Origin: Salinisphaera sp963835375
GTDB lineage: Bacteria > Pseudomonadota > Gammaproteobacteria > Nevskiales > Salinisphaeraceae
Assembly: GCA_963835375.1 (NCBI GenBank)
Contig: CAWIGB010000015.1
Location: 62,001-126,000, forward strand
Length of the DNA stretch: 64,000 nucleotides
Direction: 5' to 3'
The position numbers were made by a program, and so were the translations under genes. Below the pieces are notes generated by a model. The model was given only the letters and a program-made list of their open reading frames with translations. It ran no database searches and was not told the origin of the DNA. Of the stretch, positions 28,176 through 42,064 are shown in pieces. Each line of letters starts with the position of its first letter. Positions within the stretch are counted from its first letter, which is position 1.

Positions 28176-28441
28176 GGCTGTCGAGGTTTCGTCCCAGCGC
28201 CGTGTCGGCGTACGCAAACCGTGTCGTGCAAGGGCCGACTTGCCCATCGCGGGGTGCCACGATCACGACGCCCAACGCCGCTCGGCTCGATTTGCAGCCC
28301 AATCCGAAGCGGCAGGGGCTGCCTTGTGGCAATCCCGCATGGTCGTACGCTTGCGCAGAACACACTGCGCGACGCGCTCTACGCGTCTTATTGCCGCAAA
28401 ACAGCGACTTGCGCGGGCTCGTATGCCCCGTCGGTAGACCC

Positions 28442-28990
28442 CTAGTTCGGCTGCCCGGGAAGGGCTGGGCCCTTGTGTGGCAACGGATCATTCGAGGTGG
28501 GCTGGTTCTCGGTCGTCACGGTCTGGTTCGAGCCGGGCGGGTTATTGTCCGCACCCTGAGCCGTGTTACTGCCCTGCGAACTCATCGTACCCAGAGGCGC
28601 GCCGATCGAACTGGTGCCGCCGGGCCGCGCGCTGTCGTCGCCCGGGCCGGGCTGGTCGCCAGCCTTGAACGCCTGCGCGGTGTATTCCTCGTCGCCCTCG
28701 ATATCCGAGAGCTTGTCGTTGACGAAGTACAGATCGAGCTTCGACTGACGTACATGCGCCCGCGGATTGCGGTAGTAGAAGACATAGTCCCAGCGATCGG
28801 CTTCGAAGGGGGACTTGATCAGCGGCGTGCCGAGTACGTAGGCGACCTGTTTCTTGGTCATGCCCTTCTGGAGCTTGGCGACCTGATCGGCGGTCACAAT
28901 GTTGCCCTGGACGATCGGAACGCGAAAGAACACCGGGAGGCTGCAGGCAGAAAGCGCCAACAGCATCACGAGCGCAGCGATTAGTTTCAT
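28442..28990 (-). CDS. bamE: outer membrane assembly factor BamE with long C-terminal tail
   Basis: The 182-residue lipoprotein (signal with LSAC at about residues 13-16) belongs to SmpA/OmlA. Motifs are GNIVTADQVAKLQKGMTKKQ, VAYVLGTPLIKSPFEADRWD and YVFYYRNP. BamE supports the BAM complex that inserts outer membrane proteins. E. coli BamE ends near residue 113; here about 65 extra residues rich in Gly, Ser, Pro, Asn and Gln follow (GPGDDSARPGGTSS to the end), probably disordered. The bamE-recN-nadK order is conserved in gammaproteobacteria. Confidence 0.92.
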   Translation of the reverse strand: MKLIAALVMLLALSACSLPVFFRVPIVQGNIVTADQVAKLQKGMTKKQVAYVLGTPLIKSPFEADRWDYVFYYRNPRAHVRQSKLDLYFVNDKLSDIEGDEEYTAQAFKAGDQPGPGDDSARPGGTSSIGAPLGTMSSQGSNTAQGADNNPPGSNQTVTTENQPTSNDPLPHKGPALPGQPN

Positions 28991-28996
28991 AGATCA

Positions 28997-29040
28997 AAAG
29001 CCCCTTGTCGCGAACCGCATCATACGGCAGGGCTTTTTCG
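28997..29040 (-). terminator. possible hairpin between recN and bamE
   Basis: AAAAAGCCC and GGGCTTTT arms flank a GC-rich segment with a smaller CCG/CGG hairpin. The arrangement may end recN transcription or be a processing site. The long loop lowers confidence. Confidence 0.35.
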
Positions 29041-29113
29041 GCTGCCAAACGATTGCGTTCGCGAATCGGCGGTTTAACGGGTGTCGATCGTCCGATTCGC
29101 CTTGCCGGGCCCC

Positions 29114-30796
29114 TTATCCGGGAGCTTCGCCTGCCCGCGCAATCATGTCGGCCGCATGCGCCCGAGTCTGCTGCGTCAATTCGACGCCGCCCAGCATGCG
29201 CGCCAGTTCCTCGATGCGATCGTCCTCATCGAGGGGGGTGATGCGTGTCATCGTCTGTCTGTTTTTCACCTGCTTGGACACATGCAGGTGATGCTGTGCC
29301 TGGGCCGCAACCTGCGGCAGATGAGTCACGCACAATGATTGCCCGCTGCCCCCGAGTGCGCGTAACTGACGCCCGACAATTTCGGCCACGCCGCCTCCGA
29401 TGCCGGTATCGACTTCGTCGAACACCAGCGTGGGTACGCGCGTGCGCGCAGCTGCGATCACTTCGATGGCCAGGCTGATGCGAGACAGCTCGCCGCCGGA
29501 GGCGACCCGGTCCAGCGGCCGGGCGCTCTGGCCCGGATTCGCGGCGATCAGGAATTCGATGTGGTCGGTACCGGCGGGCGAGATGCGTTCGCTGGCTTGG
29601 GCGCGTACGCGGACGCTGAATTCGCCCTCGGGCATGCCGAGCGAGCGAATGATGTCGGTGATCGCGCGGCCCAGAGGTTCTGCGGCGAGCCGGCGTGCCT
29701 CGCTCAGGGCGCGGGCCGCCGCGACGTAGGTTTCGGTCTGATGTTGCTCGTCGGCCTTCAGCTGGGCGAGTTTTTCATCGGCGCCTTCCAGTTCGGCCAG
29801 TTTGTTGCGCAGCCGTTCGATCAGAGCGTGGAGTTCCTCTGGTGCGACGTGGTGTTTTCGTCCGATATCGCGAATAGTGCCGAGTCGATTCTCGACTTCG
29901 GTAAAACGTTGGGGGTCGATATCCAGCGCTTCAACGTGTCGGCGTAGGCTGTCGGCCGCTTCCTGGGCCTGGATCAGCGCATTGCCGACCAGTTCGGCGA
30001 CGGGCTCGAAACCGGCATCAATCTCGGCAAGCTCGGTCAGCAGCCTTTCCGTCATGCCCAGGCGGTCCGTGGCTGCGCCATCCTCGGCCTCGTACAGCAG
30101 GCCAAGCGCGCGCTGGCCGTCGCCGATCAGGCGCTCGGCGCTGGCCAGCCGCTTGTGTTCGGCTTCCAGCGTCTCGAGCTCACCGGGCTCGAGGCCGAGG
30201 GCATCGAGTTCGTCCACCTGATAGCGCAGCAGATCGATGCGCGATTCGCCGCGCCCGTCGCGCTGTTCGATGCGCTCTATCGCGGCCCGGGTTGCGCGCA
30301 GCTGTTCGGCGGCGGTCTCCACCCTGTGCAGTGCGTCGGCGTGGTCGCCGTATTCGTCGAGCAGATCGCGTTGGGCATCGCGCTTGAGCAGCGACTGATG
30401 GGCATGCTGGCCGTGGATGTCGACCAGACAGCCGCCGAGCGACTTGAGTTCGCGCACCGGCATCGGCGTGCCGTTGATCCAGCCACGGCTGCGGCCTTCC
30501 CGGGCCACCACGCGGCGGATTACGCACTCCTCATCGGCATCCAGCTCGTGATCGGCGAGCCAGGCAGCGGCGGCCGGTGCATCGGCCAAGGTGAAGCGGG
30601 CGGTGATGTCGGTGCGCTCCGCGCCTTCACGCACCGCCGCACCGTCGGCCCGATCTCCCAGGATCAGGCTGAGCGCATCGACCAGAATGGATTTGCCGGC
30701 GCCGGTCTCGCCCGACAACACGGTCATGCCCGCCCCGAATTCGACCGCCAGGCGGTCGATGATGGCGAAGTTCCGGATTGTGATTTCTGCCAGCAT
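29114..30796 (-). CDS. recN: DNA repair protein RecN
   Basis: The 560-residue SMC-like ATPase helps recombinational repair of double-strand breaks. The Walker A box GETGAGKSILVDAL is at about residues 29-42. Two long heptad-rich coiled-coil stretches surround the centre. The C-terminal half has the signature VASGGELSRISLAIEV and Walker B LVFDEVDTGIGG. The ATG at 30796 (MLAEITIRNFAIIDRL) is the family start; the 12 codons before it are not conserved. E. coli RecN is 553 residues. It reads in the same direction as nadK, 66 bp upstream. Confidence 0.96.
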   Translation of the reverse strand: MLAEITIRNFAIIDRLAVEFGAGMTVLSGETGAGKSILVDALSLILGDRADGAAVREGAERTDITARFTLADAPAAAAWLADHELDADEECVIRRVVAREGRSRGWINGTPMPVRELKSLGGCLVDIHGQHAHQSLLKRDAQRDLLDEYGDHADALHRVETAAEQLRATRAAIERIEQRDGRGESRIDLLRYQVDELDALGLEPGELETLEAEHKRLASAERLIGDGQRALGLLYEAEDGAATDRLGMTERLLTELAEIDAGFEPVAELVGNALIQAQEAADSLRRHVEALDIDPQRFTEVENRLGTIRDIGRKHHVAPEELHALIERLRNKLAELEGADEKLAQLKADEQHQTETYVAAARALSEARRLAAEPLGRAITDIIRSLGMPEGEFSVRVRAQASERISPAGTDHIEFLIAANPGQSARPLDRVASGGELSRISLAIEVIAAARTRVPTLVFDEVDTGIGGGVAEIVGRQLRALGGSGQSLCVTHLPQVAAQAQHHLHVSKQVKNRQTMTRITPLDEDDRIEELARMLGGVELTQQTRAHAADMIARAGEAPG

Positions 30797-30862
30797 CGCG
30801 TGTTCCGATTCGGCGTCGAACGTCGGCGCCATGAAACTGTATGGAAATACAGCTGCACTGTA

Positions 30863-31771
30863 TCAGACTCGAGGCGCTTGCTGACCTCTTCCCCAATGGA
30901 GCTTGTTACGCAGAATGTTGAAGTAGTCGTAGCCGGGTGGATGGATCAGATTCAGATCATAGGGCGCACGGGCGACGAGCACGCTGTCGCCGCCCGCCAG
31001 CCCTTGGCTCACCTGGCCATCGCTGGTGTAGAGCGCGCCGCCTTCGATCGTCTGTCCGATATGAATCTCGATCTCGTGATCGGCATCCACGATCAGCGGA
31101 CGATCAGAAAGCGTATGCGGGCAGATCGGCACCAGCGCGAGTGCATTCAGGCCGGGGTGCAGGACCGGCCCGCCGCCGGACAGCGCATACGCGGTGGATC
31201 CCGTGGGCGTCGCGATGACCATGCCGTCGGCACGGTGATGGCTGATGAAATCGCCATTCATGTACGTGTCGAAATCCAACACCCGCGCGAATGCCTGGTT
31301 ACGGACGACACACTCGTTGATCGCCAGCACGCCATCCGCGCCGACGTCTTCGCCGGCCGGTTTGAGACGCGCGGTGATCATCAGACGGGCCTCGGCGATG
31401 TAGTTGCCGGCGAACACTTCATCGAGAGTGGATTTCATGTCGTCCGGCAAAACGTCGACCATGAACCCGAGCCGGCCGAGATTGATGCCGAGCAGGGGGA
31501 CGCCATGAGCGGCGACAGCACGCCCGGCATCCAGAAGTGTGCCGTCGCCGCCGACGACCACGATCAGGTCACTGGCCGCGCCCAGTTCGGCGCGGGGACA
31601 GGCATTGATGCCGTACTCTGCCGCGTCGTGTGAATCGTCGATCAGCACGTGCTTGCCGCGGCCGAGCAGATCGGCGGTCAGTGCATGCAATGTGCGCGTC
31701 ACGCCGGCGTCGTTGCGCTTCGCACAGATGCCGACGGTTGGAAAGATGGTGCCCATCGAGGCCGAATCCAT
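30863..31771 (-). CDS. nadK: NAD kinase
   Basis: The 302-residue enzyme phosphorylates NAD to NADP, the source of the NADPH used by the thiol reductases here. The motifs are VVVGGDGTLLDAGR at about residues 71-84, GINLGRLGFM, the NE-containing LAINECVVRN, and TPTGSTAYALSGGGP. The length fits gammaproteobacterial NadK (about 292). An ATG five codons inside (MGTIFPTVG, 31756) is an equally good start. It is divergent from grpE, as in E. coli. Confidence 0.96.
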   Translation of the reverse strand: MDSASMGTIFPTVGICAKRNDAGVTRTLHALTADLLGRGKHVLIDDSHDAAEYGINACPRAELGAASDLIVVVGGDGTLLDAGRAVAAHGVPLLGINLGRLGFMVDVLPDDMKSTLDEVFAGNYIAEARLMITARLKPAGEDVGADGVLAINECVVRNQAFARVLDFDTYMNGDFISHHRADGMVIATPTGSTAYALSGGGPVLHPGLNALALVPICPHTLSDRPLIVDADHEIEIHIGQTIEGGALYTSDGQVSQGLAGGDSVLVARAPYDLNLIHPPGYDYFNILRNKLHWGRGQQAPRV

Positions 31772-31874
31772 GGCCGGGTGATGGGCCTAAGCATTCACAC
31801 GTTCGATGACAATTTCAACGCGTGCGTGGCCCGCGGTTCGACAGTGCGGCCGGTGTCGAAAGATCGCGCGATGT

Positions 31875-31901
31875 CTTGAAATGCGGCCGGCCAGCCCAAT
31901 T
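31875..31901 (+). promoter_or_regulatory. sigma-32 heat-shock promoter for grpE-dnaK
   Basis: CTTGAAA, 13 bases, then CCCAATT matches the sigma-32 consensus (CTTGAAA-N13/15-CCCCATnT) and lies 86 bp before grpE. The context, upstream of the hsp70 operon, supports it. Confidence 0.75.
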
Positions 31902-31987
31902 CTTGCCTTCAGCCGGCGCCGCGGCCGACTCATCGGCCCGGCGAGCAATCAATCGATTACCTGCCATATTGAAAGTGGGGATTTGTT

Positions 31988-32605
31988 ATGAGCCAGCACG
32001 ACGAGCGCCAGACACCACACGGTGAGCAGGGCGCTGCCGCCGGAAAAACGCCGCCGCCAGACGTCGAAAACGTCCGGGATGGCAGCGAGGGTCATGTGGG
32101 TGCCGATGAGGCGAGCGCCGACAGCACCGATGAGCTGAGTGCGGCGCTCGAACAGGCCCGTGCCGATGCCGACAAATACCGCGATCAAGCGGTTCGTGCT
32201 GCCGCCGAGCTGGAAAACGTGCGCAAGCGTGCACAGCGTGATGTCGAATCGGCCAGAAAATACGCGATCGAGAAGTTCGCTTCCGAGCTGCTCGGTGTGC
32301 GCGACAGCCTCGAACTCGGCCTCGAAGCGGCCGAAGACAACCGCGGCGATTTCGAAAAGCTCAAGGAAGGCATGGAGATGACGAATCGCATGCTGGCTTC
32401 GAGCATGGAAAAGGTCGGCATCGAGCCGATCAACCCGGAAGGCGAGACCTTCAATCCGGAATATCACGAGGCGGTCTCAACCCAGCCGAGCGACGAGTTG
32501 GCGCCCAATACAGTCGCCTCGGTGATGCAGAAGGGCTACACGCTCAACGGTCGCGTACTACGCGCCGCGATGGTGACGGTCGCCAAGCCGGCTGGAGAAG
32601 GCTAA
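31988..32605 (+). CDS. grpE: nucleotide exchange factor GrpE
   Basis: The 205-residue protein releases ADP from DnaK. A polar N-terminal 45 residues is followed by a long coiled coil (LEQARADADKYRDQAVRAAA, ELENVRKRAQRDVESARKYA). The C-terminal beta domain has the signature VQKGY-like VMQKGYTLNGRVLRAAMVTVA. The length is typical. A heat-shock promoter lies upstream and dnaK follows 114 bp later. It is divergent from nadK. Confidence 0.97.
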   Translation: MSQHDERQTPHGEQGAAAGKTPPPDVENVRDGSEGHVGADEASADSTDELSAALEQARADADKYRDQAVRAAAELENVRKRAQRDVESARKYAIEKFASELLGVRDSLELGLEAAEDNRGDFEKLKEGMEMTNRMLASSMEKVGIEPINPEGETFNPEYHEAVSTQPSDELAPNTVASVMQKGYTLNGRVLRAAMVTVAKPAGEG

Positions 32606-32719
32606 AAAGCAGCATCCGCTGCTTGAAAAGCAGTGGGGATTGCCCCAAATCGATTGTCAAGCAACGTTTTGAGCCGCTGCCGACGCAGCGCAAATTGAAG
32701 AATCAAGAGGGACCAAGAC

Positions 32720-34672
<1,953 letters not shown>

Positions 34673-34694
34673 GACCGGGCGGATATCGCCACGC

Positions 34695-34731
34695 GCCGGG
34701 GTAGCGGTAGTCGCTGCCCCGGCATTTTTTG
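34695..34731 (+). terminator. intrinsic terminator after dnaK
   Basis: A GCCGGGG / CCCCGGC hairpin is followed by six T, within the dnaK-dnaJ gap. It may reduce dnaJ expression relative to dnaK. Confidence 0.75.
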
Positions 34732-34821
34732 ATTCAACGCAGGTAAAGATGGCTGATTAATCCGCGAGGTCGAAAGTCATCGACGGCCGCGCGGTTCAAT
34801 CAGGGATCTTGGACAACGACC

Positions 34822-35959
34822 ATGGCAAAACGCGACTACTACGAGGTTTTGGGCGTTTCGAAAAGCGCCTCGAAGGATGAGATCAAGAAGGCCTACCGCC
34901 GCCTGGCCATGAAGAATCACCCGGACCGCAATCCGGGCGACGAAGAGGCCGAGGCACGCTTCAAGGAGGCCTCTGAAGCCTACGAGGTGTTGTCCGACGA
35001 TCAGAAGAAGGCCACCTACGACCAGTTCGGCCATGCCGGCCTGGGTGGTGCCGCCGGGGGCGGCGGATTCGGCGGCGCGGGCGCCGGCGGGTTCGGCGAT
35101 ATCTTCGGCGATATCTTTTCCGATATCTTCGGTGGCGGCATGGGCGGCGGACGCCAGCGTGCCGCGCGCGGCGCGGATCTGCGCTACGATCTGGATCTTG
35201 ATCTGGAAACCGCGATCGACGGCGATACGATCGAGGTCCGCATCCCCACGCTCGAGCAATGCGAAGCCTGTGGCGGCGACGGCGCCGAGCCGGGCTCGCC
35301 GGTCGATACCTGCGATACCTGCAAGGGCCAGGGTCAGGTCCGTATCCAGCAGGGTTTCCTATCGATCCAGCAGACCTGTCCGGATTGTCAGGGTTCGGGC
35401 AAGAAAGTCCGTAACCCGTGCCGGAAATGCCACGGCGACGGTCGCGTGCAATCGTCCAAGACGTTGTCGGTGAAAGTGCCGCCGGGCGTCGATAACGGCG
35501 ATCGCATCCGTCTGTCCGGCGAAGGCGAGGCCGGCGAAATGGGCGGCCCGGCCGGGCGATCTGTATGTGCAGATCAACGTCAAGCCGCACGAGTTCTTCG
35601 TGCGCGATGGCAACAATCTGCGTGCCAACGTGCCGGTGGACATGATTACGGCCGCACTCGGGGGCGAGATCGACGTGCCGACGCTCAAGGGCAAGGTCAG
35701 TCTGCGTGTGCCGGCCGAGACCCAGTCGGGCAAGACGTTCCGACTGCGCGGCAAGGGCGTGCAGTCGGTGCGTACCTCGTCGCCCGGCGATCTTCTGGTC
35801 AAGGTCAGCGTCGAAACGCCGGTCAACCTCAATAACAAGCAGAAGAAGATGCTCGAGGAGTTCCGGGACTCGCTGGAGGAAAGCGGCCGCAGCCACAGCC
35901 CGGCAACCACCGGTTGGCTGGACAAGGCCAAGCGTTTCTTTGGCGAGCATCTGAGCTGA
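34822..35959 (+). CDS. dnaJ: chaperone DnaJ (Hsp40, one frameshift)
   Basis: DnaJ delivers substrates to DnaK and stimulates its ATPase. The J domain starts MAKRDYYEVLGVSKSAS and has the HPD triad in MKNHPDRNPGD. A Gly/Phe-rich linker follows, then four CxxCxGxG-type zinc repeats (CEACGGDG, CDTCKGQG, CPDCQGSG, CRKCHGDG). The C-terminal domain continues after a +1 shift near 35556, where GGPAG should run into DLYVQINVKPHEFF. Deleting one G gives 378 residues, as in E. coli (376). The gene is essential-like and otherwise perfect, so the extra G is probably an error. Confidence 0.95.
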
Positions 35960-35984
35960 TCCAGCCCGCGGCTCGGGAGGCGAT

Positions 35985-36792
35985 ATGACTACGCGTGTGG
36001 CGATCAACGGCGCCGCCGGGCGGATGGGTCGCGAGCTGATCGTCGCCTGCAGCAAGCGCGACGATCTCGAGCTCGTCGCTGCCTTCGGCTCGCCCGGCGG
36101 CGACACGCTTGGCATGGACGCGGGCCGTCTGGCCGGTATCGCCGACGCCGGGGTGGCGTTGTCCGGCTCCGATACCATGGCCGAGGTCGACTTCGACGTG
36201 CTGGTGGATTTTTCTTTGCCCGAGCCGTCGATCGAGGCGCTCGCCGTGTGCCGCCGCCAGGGCGCAGCCATGGTTATCGGCACCACCGGCTATTCGCGCG
36301 ACCAACAGCGCGAGATCGATGCGGCCGCTGACGAGATCGCCATCGTCCAGGCGCCCAATTACAGCGCCGGCGTGAATCTTTCGCTCGATCTGGTGCGACG
36401 CGCCGCGTCTGCGCTGGGCGATGAGGTGGATATCGAAATCATCGAAGCGCATCACCGCCACAAGGTGGACGCGCCATCGGGGACCGCGCTCAAGCTCGGT
36501 GAAGTTGCCGCCGAAGCCACCGGACGTAACCTCGATGATTGCGCGGTCTATGCCCGCCAGGGTCATACCGGCGCGCGCGATCGCAAGACCATCGGCTTTT
36601 CCACCGTGCGTGGTGGCGACATCGTCGGCGAGCATACGGTGATGTTTGCAGGCGAGGGCGAGCGCATCGAAATCACCCACAAGGCCAGCTCGCGTCAGAC
36701 GTTTGCCGGCGGCGCCATGCGAGCTGCGGCCTGGGCGGCGCGGGCAGGCACCGGGCCGCTATGGCATGCACGACGTGCTCGGTCTCGCCTAG
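35985..36792 (+). CDS. dapB: 4-hydroxy-tetrahydrodipicolinate reductase (frameshift at the 3' end)
   Basis: DapB reduces the dihydrodipicolinate precursor in lysine and diaminopimelate synthesis. The nucleotide site RVAINGAAGRMGRELI is at the N-terminus. VIGTTGYSRDQ and the catalytic segment EIIEAHHRHKVDAPSGTALK follow. The last ten residues (GMHDVLGLA) are in the next frame after a +1 shift near 36762. The corrected length is 268 residues, as expected. It starts 25 bp after dnaJ and precedes carA by 100 bp, a common dapB-carA-carB order. Confidence 0.95.
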
Positions 36793-36892
36793 GCGAAGAT
36801 ACGTTCAGGACTTCTCGGCTGGAAGCGAGGCCGATGAATCGCTATACTCTCGCCGCCCTGCGGCCTGTGTCTTTCCAGTATTGGAGTCCCCA

Positions 36893-38033
36893 TTGCGCCC
36901 GAAAGCCATACTTGCGCTCGAAGACGGAAGTATTTTTCGCGGCCGCGCCATCGGTGCGAGCGGTCGAACGATCGGTGAGGTGGTGTTCAACACTGCCATG
37001 ACCGGATATCAGGAAATCCTGACCGATCCCTCTTACCGGCAGCAGATGGTCACATTGACCTATCCGCATATCGGTAATACCGGCACCAATGGTGAGGACG
37101 TCGAGTCTGCTGGCGTTCAAGCGGCCGGGCTGATCATCCGCGAAGTCCCGCGGGCGCCGAGTAACTGGCGCAGCAACGACGGGCTGGTCGCTTATCTGGA
37201 AGCCAATGGCATCGTCGGCATCGGCGATATCGACACGCGGCGCCTGACCCGGCTGCTGCGCGAAAAAGGCGCCCAGAACGGCGCGATCTTCGCTGGTGAC
37301 GAGATCGACGAGGATGAAGCCATCGCGGCGGCGCGCGAATTCCCGGGCCTGAAGGGCGCGGACCTCGCCGCCGAGGCCGGTACGCGCGAATCGTATGCCT
37401 GGGCCGAGGGCACCTGGATCGGGCCGAACGACCGTCACTCGCCCGCCGAGCCTCGATTCTCGGTCGCTGTCTACGACTACGGCGTGAAATACAACATCTT
37501 GCGGCGTCTGGTCGATTGCGGCGCGAAGGTCACGGTCGTGCCGCCCCGGACGCCGGTTCGAGACGTGCTCGATATGGGCGTCGACGGCGTGCTGCTGTCC
37601 AATGGTCCGGGTGATCCCGAAGCCCTGCGATTACGCGATCGCGACCTGCCGTGAACTGATCGAGCGCAAGATCCCGACCTTCGGTATCTGTCTCGGTCAT
37701 CAGATACTGGGACTGGCGGTCGGCGGCAAGAGCCTGAAGATGAAGTTCGGCCACCACGGCGCGAACCATCCAGTGATCGATGTCGCCTCCGGCGAGGTGA
37801 TGATCACCAGCCAGAACCATGGCTTTGCGATCGACGAAGCCAGCCTGCCGGACAATGCGCGGGTGACCCATCGTTCCCTGTTCGATCACACGCTGCAGGG
37901 CATCGAGATCGTGGATGCGCCGGTGTTCTCCTTTCAGGGGCATCCCGAAGCCAGCCCCGGCCCGCATGATGTCGGCCCGCTGTTCGAGCGGTTCGTCCGG
38001 CTCATGGAAGAGCACCGGGCCGCGTACGCCTGA
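36893..38033 (+). CDS. carA: carbamoyl-phosphate synthase small subunit (one frameshift)
   Basis: CarA is the glutaminase subunit supplying ammonia to CarB. The start is a TTG at 36893 after a GGAG site, giving the N-terminus RPKAILALEDGSIFRGRA. Matches include GEVVFNTAMTGYQEILTDPS and, in the amidotransferase part, YDYGVKYNILRRL and VLLSNGPGDPE. A +1 shift near 37621 then leads to PCDYAIATCREL, FGICLGHQILGLA (nucleophile Cys) and FQGHPEASPGPHDVG. The corrected length is 379 residues. A TATACT at 36843-36848 could be a -10 box, but no clear -35 is seen. Confidence 0.95.
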
Positions 38034-38122
38034 TTCCGCATCCGCTTCGGTGGAAGACTAGATCATAGTTTCGAAGGCGTTTCGGCGGGTGCCGGAGCGC
38101 CGGCAGCCAACGAGCAACCGCC

Positions 38123-41352
<3,230 letters not shown>

Positions 41353-41417
41353 ACGGCCGGAAAGCCGCTAAGGCTGGCTGCGCCTTGGGTGCGGCCAGCA
41401 AAAAAATGAGCGGATGG

Positions 41418-41423
41418 TATAAT
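41418..41423 (+). promoter_or_regulatory. possible -10 box of the ectABC promoter
   Basis: A perfect TATAAT lies about 40 bp upstream of the first EctA-like codons. No TTGACA-like -35 hexamer is found 16-18 bp upstream, which would suit an osmotically controlled or sigma-S promoter. Confidence 0.45.
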
Positions 41424-41463
41424 CAGGCGCAAATTCGAACCGATTCAAAGAGCCATCTCAAAG

Positions 41464-42003
41464 ATTGACTCCAAGACGTCCCCGGAAGTCCATTTCAGGG
41501 CGCCGGACAAACAGGACGGCGCCGAGATTCTCCGGCTTGTACACGATCTGGGCGTGCTCGACCCCAATTCGGCCTATGCCTATATGCTGATTGGCGAGCA
41601 CCACGCCGATACCAGCGTCGTCGCCGAGATTGACGGCCGCCTGGCCGGTTTTATCACCGCTTATATCCTGCCGCGCTATCCCGATATCGTGTTCGTGTGG
41701 CAGGTCGGGGTTTCCGAGGCAGGGCGTGGCCATGGGTTGGCCACTCGCATGTTGTTCGAGATCCTCAAGCGGCCCGCGTGTTTCGACGTGCACTATCTCG
41801 ATACGACGATCGGCCCGAGCAATGAACCCTCGCAGGCGCTGTTCCGCGGCCTGGCCCGACGTCTGGACACTTACGTCGAGGAGACCGAGTTGTTTTCAAG
41901 CGACTTGTTCGGCGATTTCGACGACGAAGAGCACGAGCCCGAGATATTGTTCCGAATCGGGCCGTTCGACGCCAAGACGGTGCGCGGCGCGTTATTCGAC
42001 TAA
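41464..42003 (+). CDS. ectA: L-2,4-diaminobutyrate N-gamma-acetyltransferase EctA
   Basis: EctA is a GNAT enzyme that acetylates diaminobutyrate, the second step to ectoine. The conserved parts are DGAEILRLVHDLGVLDPNSA, YAYMLIGEHHADTSVVAE, VFVWQVGVSEAGRGHGLATR (acetyl-CoA loop) and SNEPSQALFRGLARR. No ATG, GTG or TTG lies in frame before the first conserved residues. The earliest candidate after the upstream stop region is ATT at 41464. Alternatively, the ATG at 41406 would join the frame if one base is removed near 41465, like other +1 errors here. EctA alone would otherwise start at an internal Met that loses conserved sequence. It heads ectABC. Confidence 0.88.
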   Translation: MDSKTSPEVHFRAPDKQDGAEILRLVHDLGVLDPNSAYAYMLIGEHHADTSVVAEIDGRLAGFITAYILPRYPDIVFVWQVGVSEAGRGHGLATRMLFEILKRPACFDVHYLDTTIGPSNEPSQALFRGLARRLDTYVEETELFSSDLFGDFDDEEHEPEILFRIGPFDAKTVRGALFD

Positions 42004-42064
42004 GACGCATCCGCCGATCGCTCTCTCACCCGACAGCATCCGAGTTCGCGCTCAGGAGTTAACC

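Noticed and set aside
28176..28441. A small RNA in the rnfH-bamE gap
   Set aside because: No stable hairpin with a T run and no convincing promoter could be identified.
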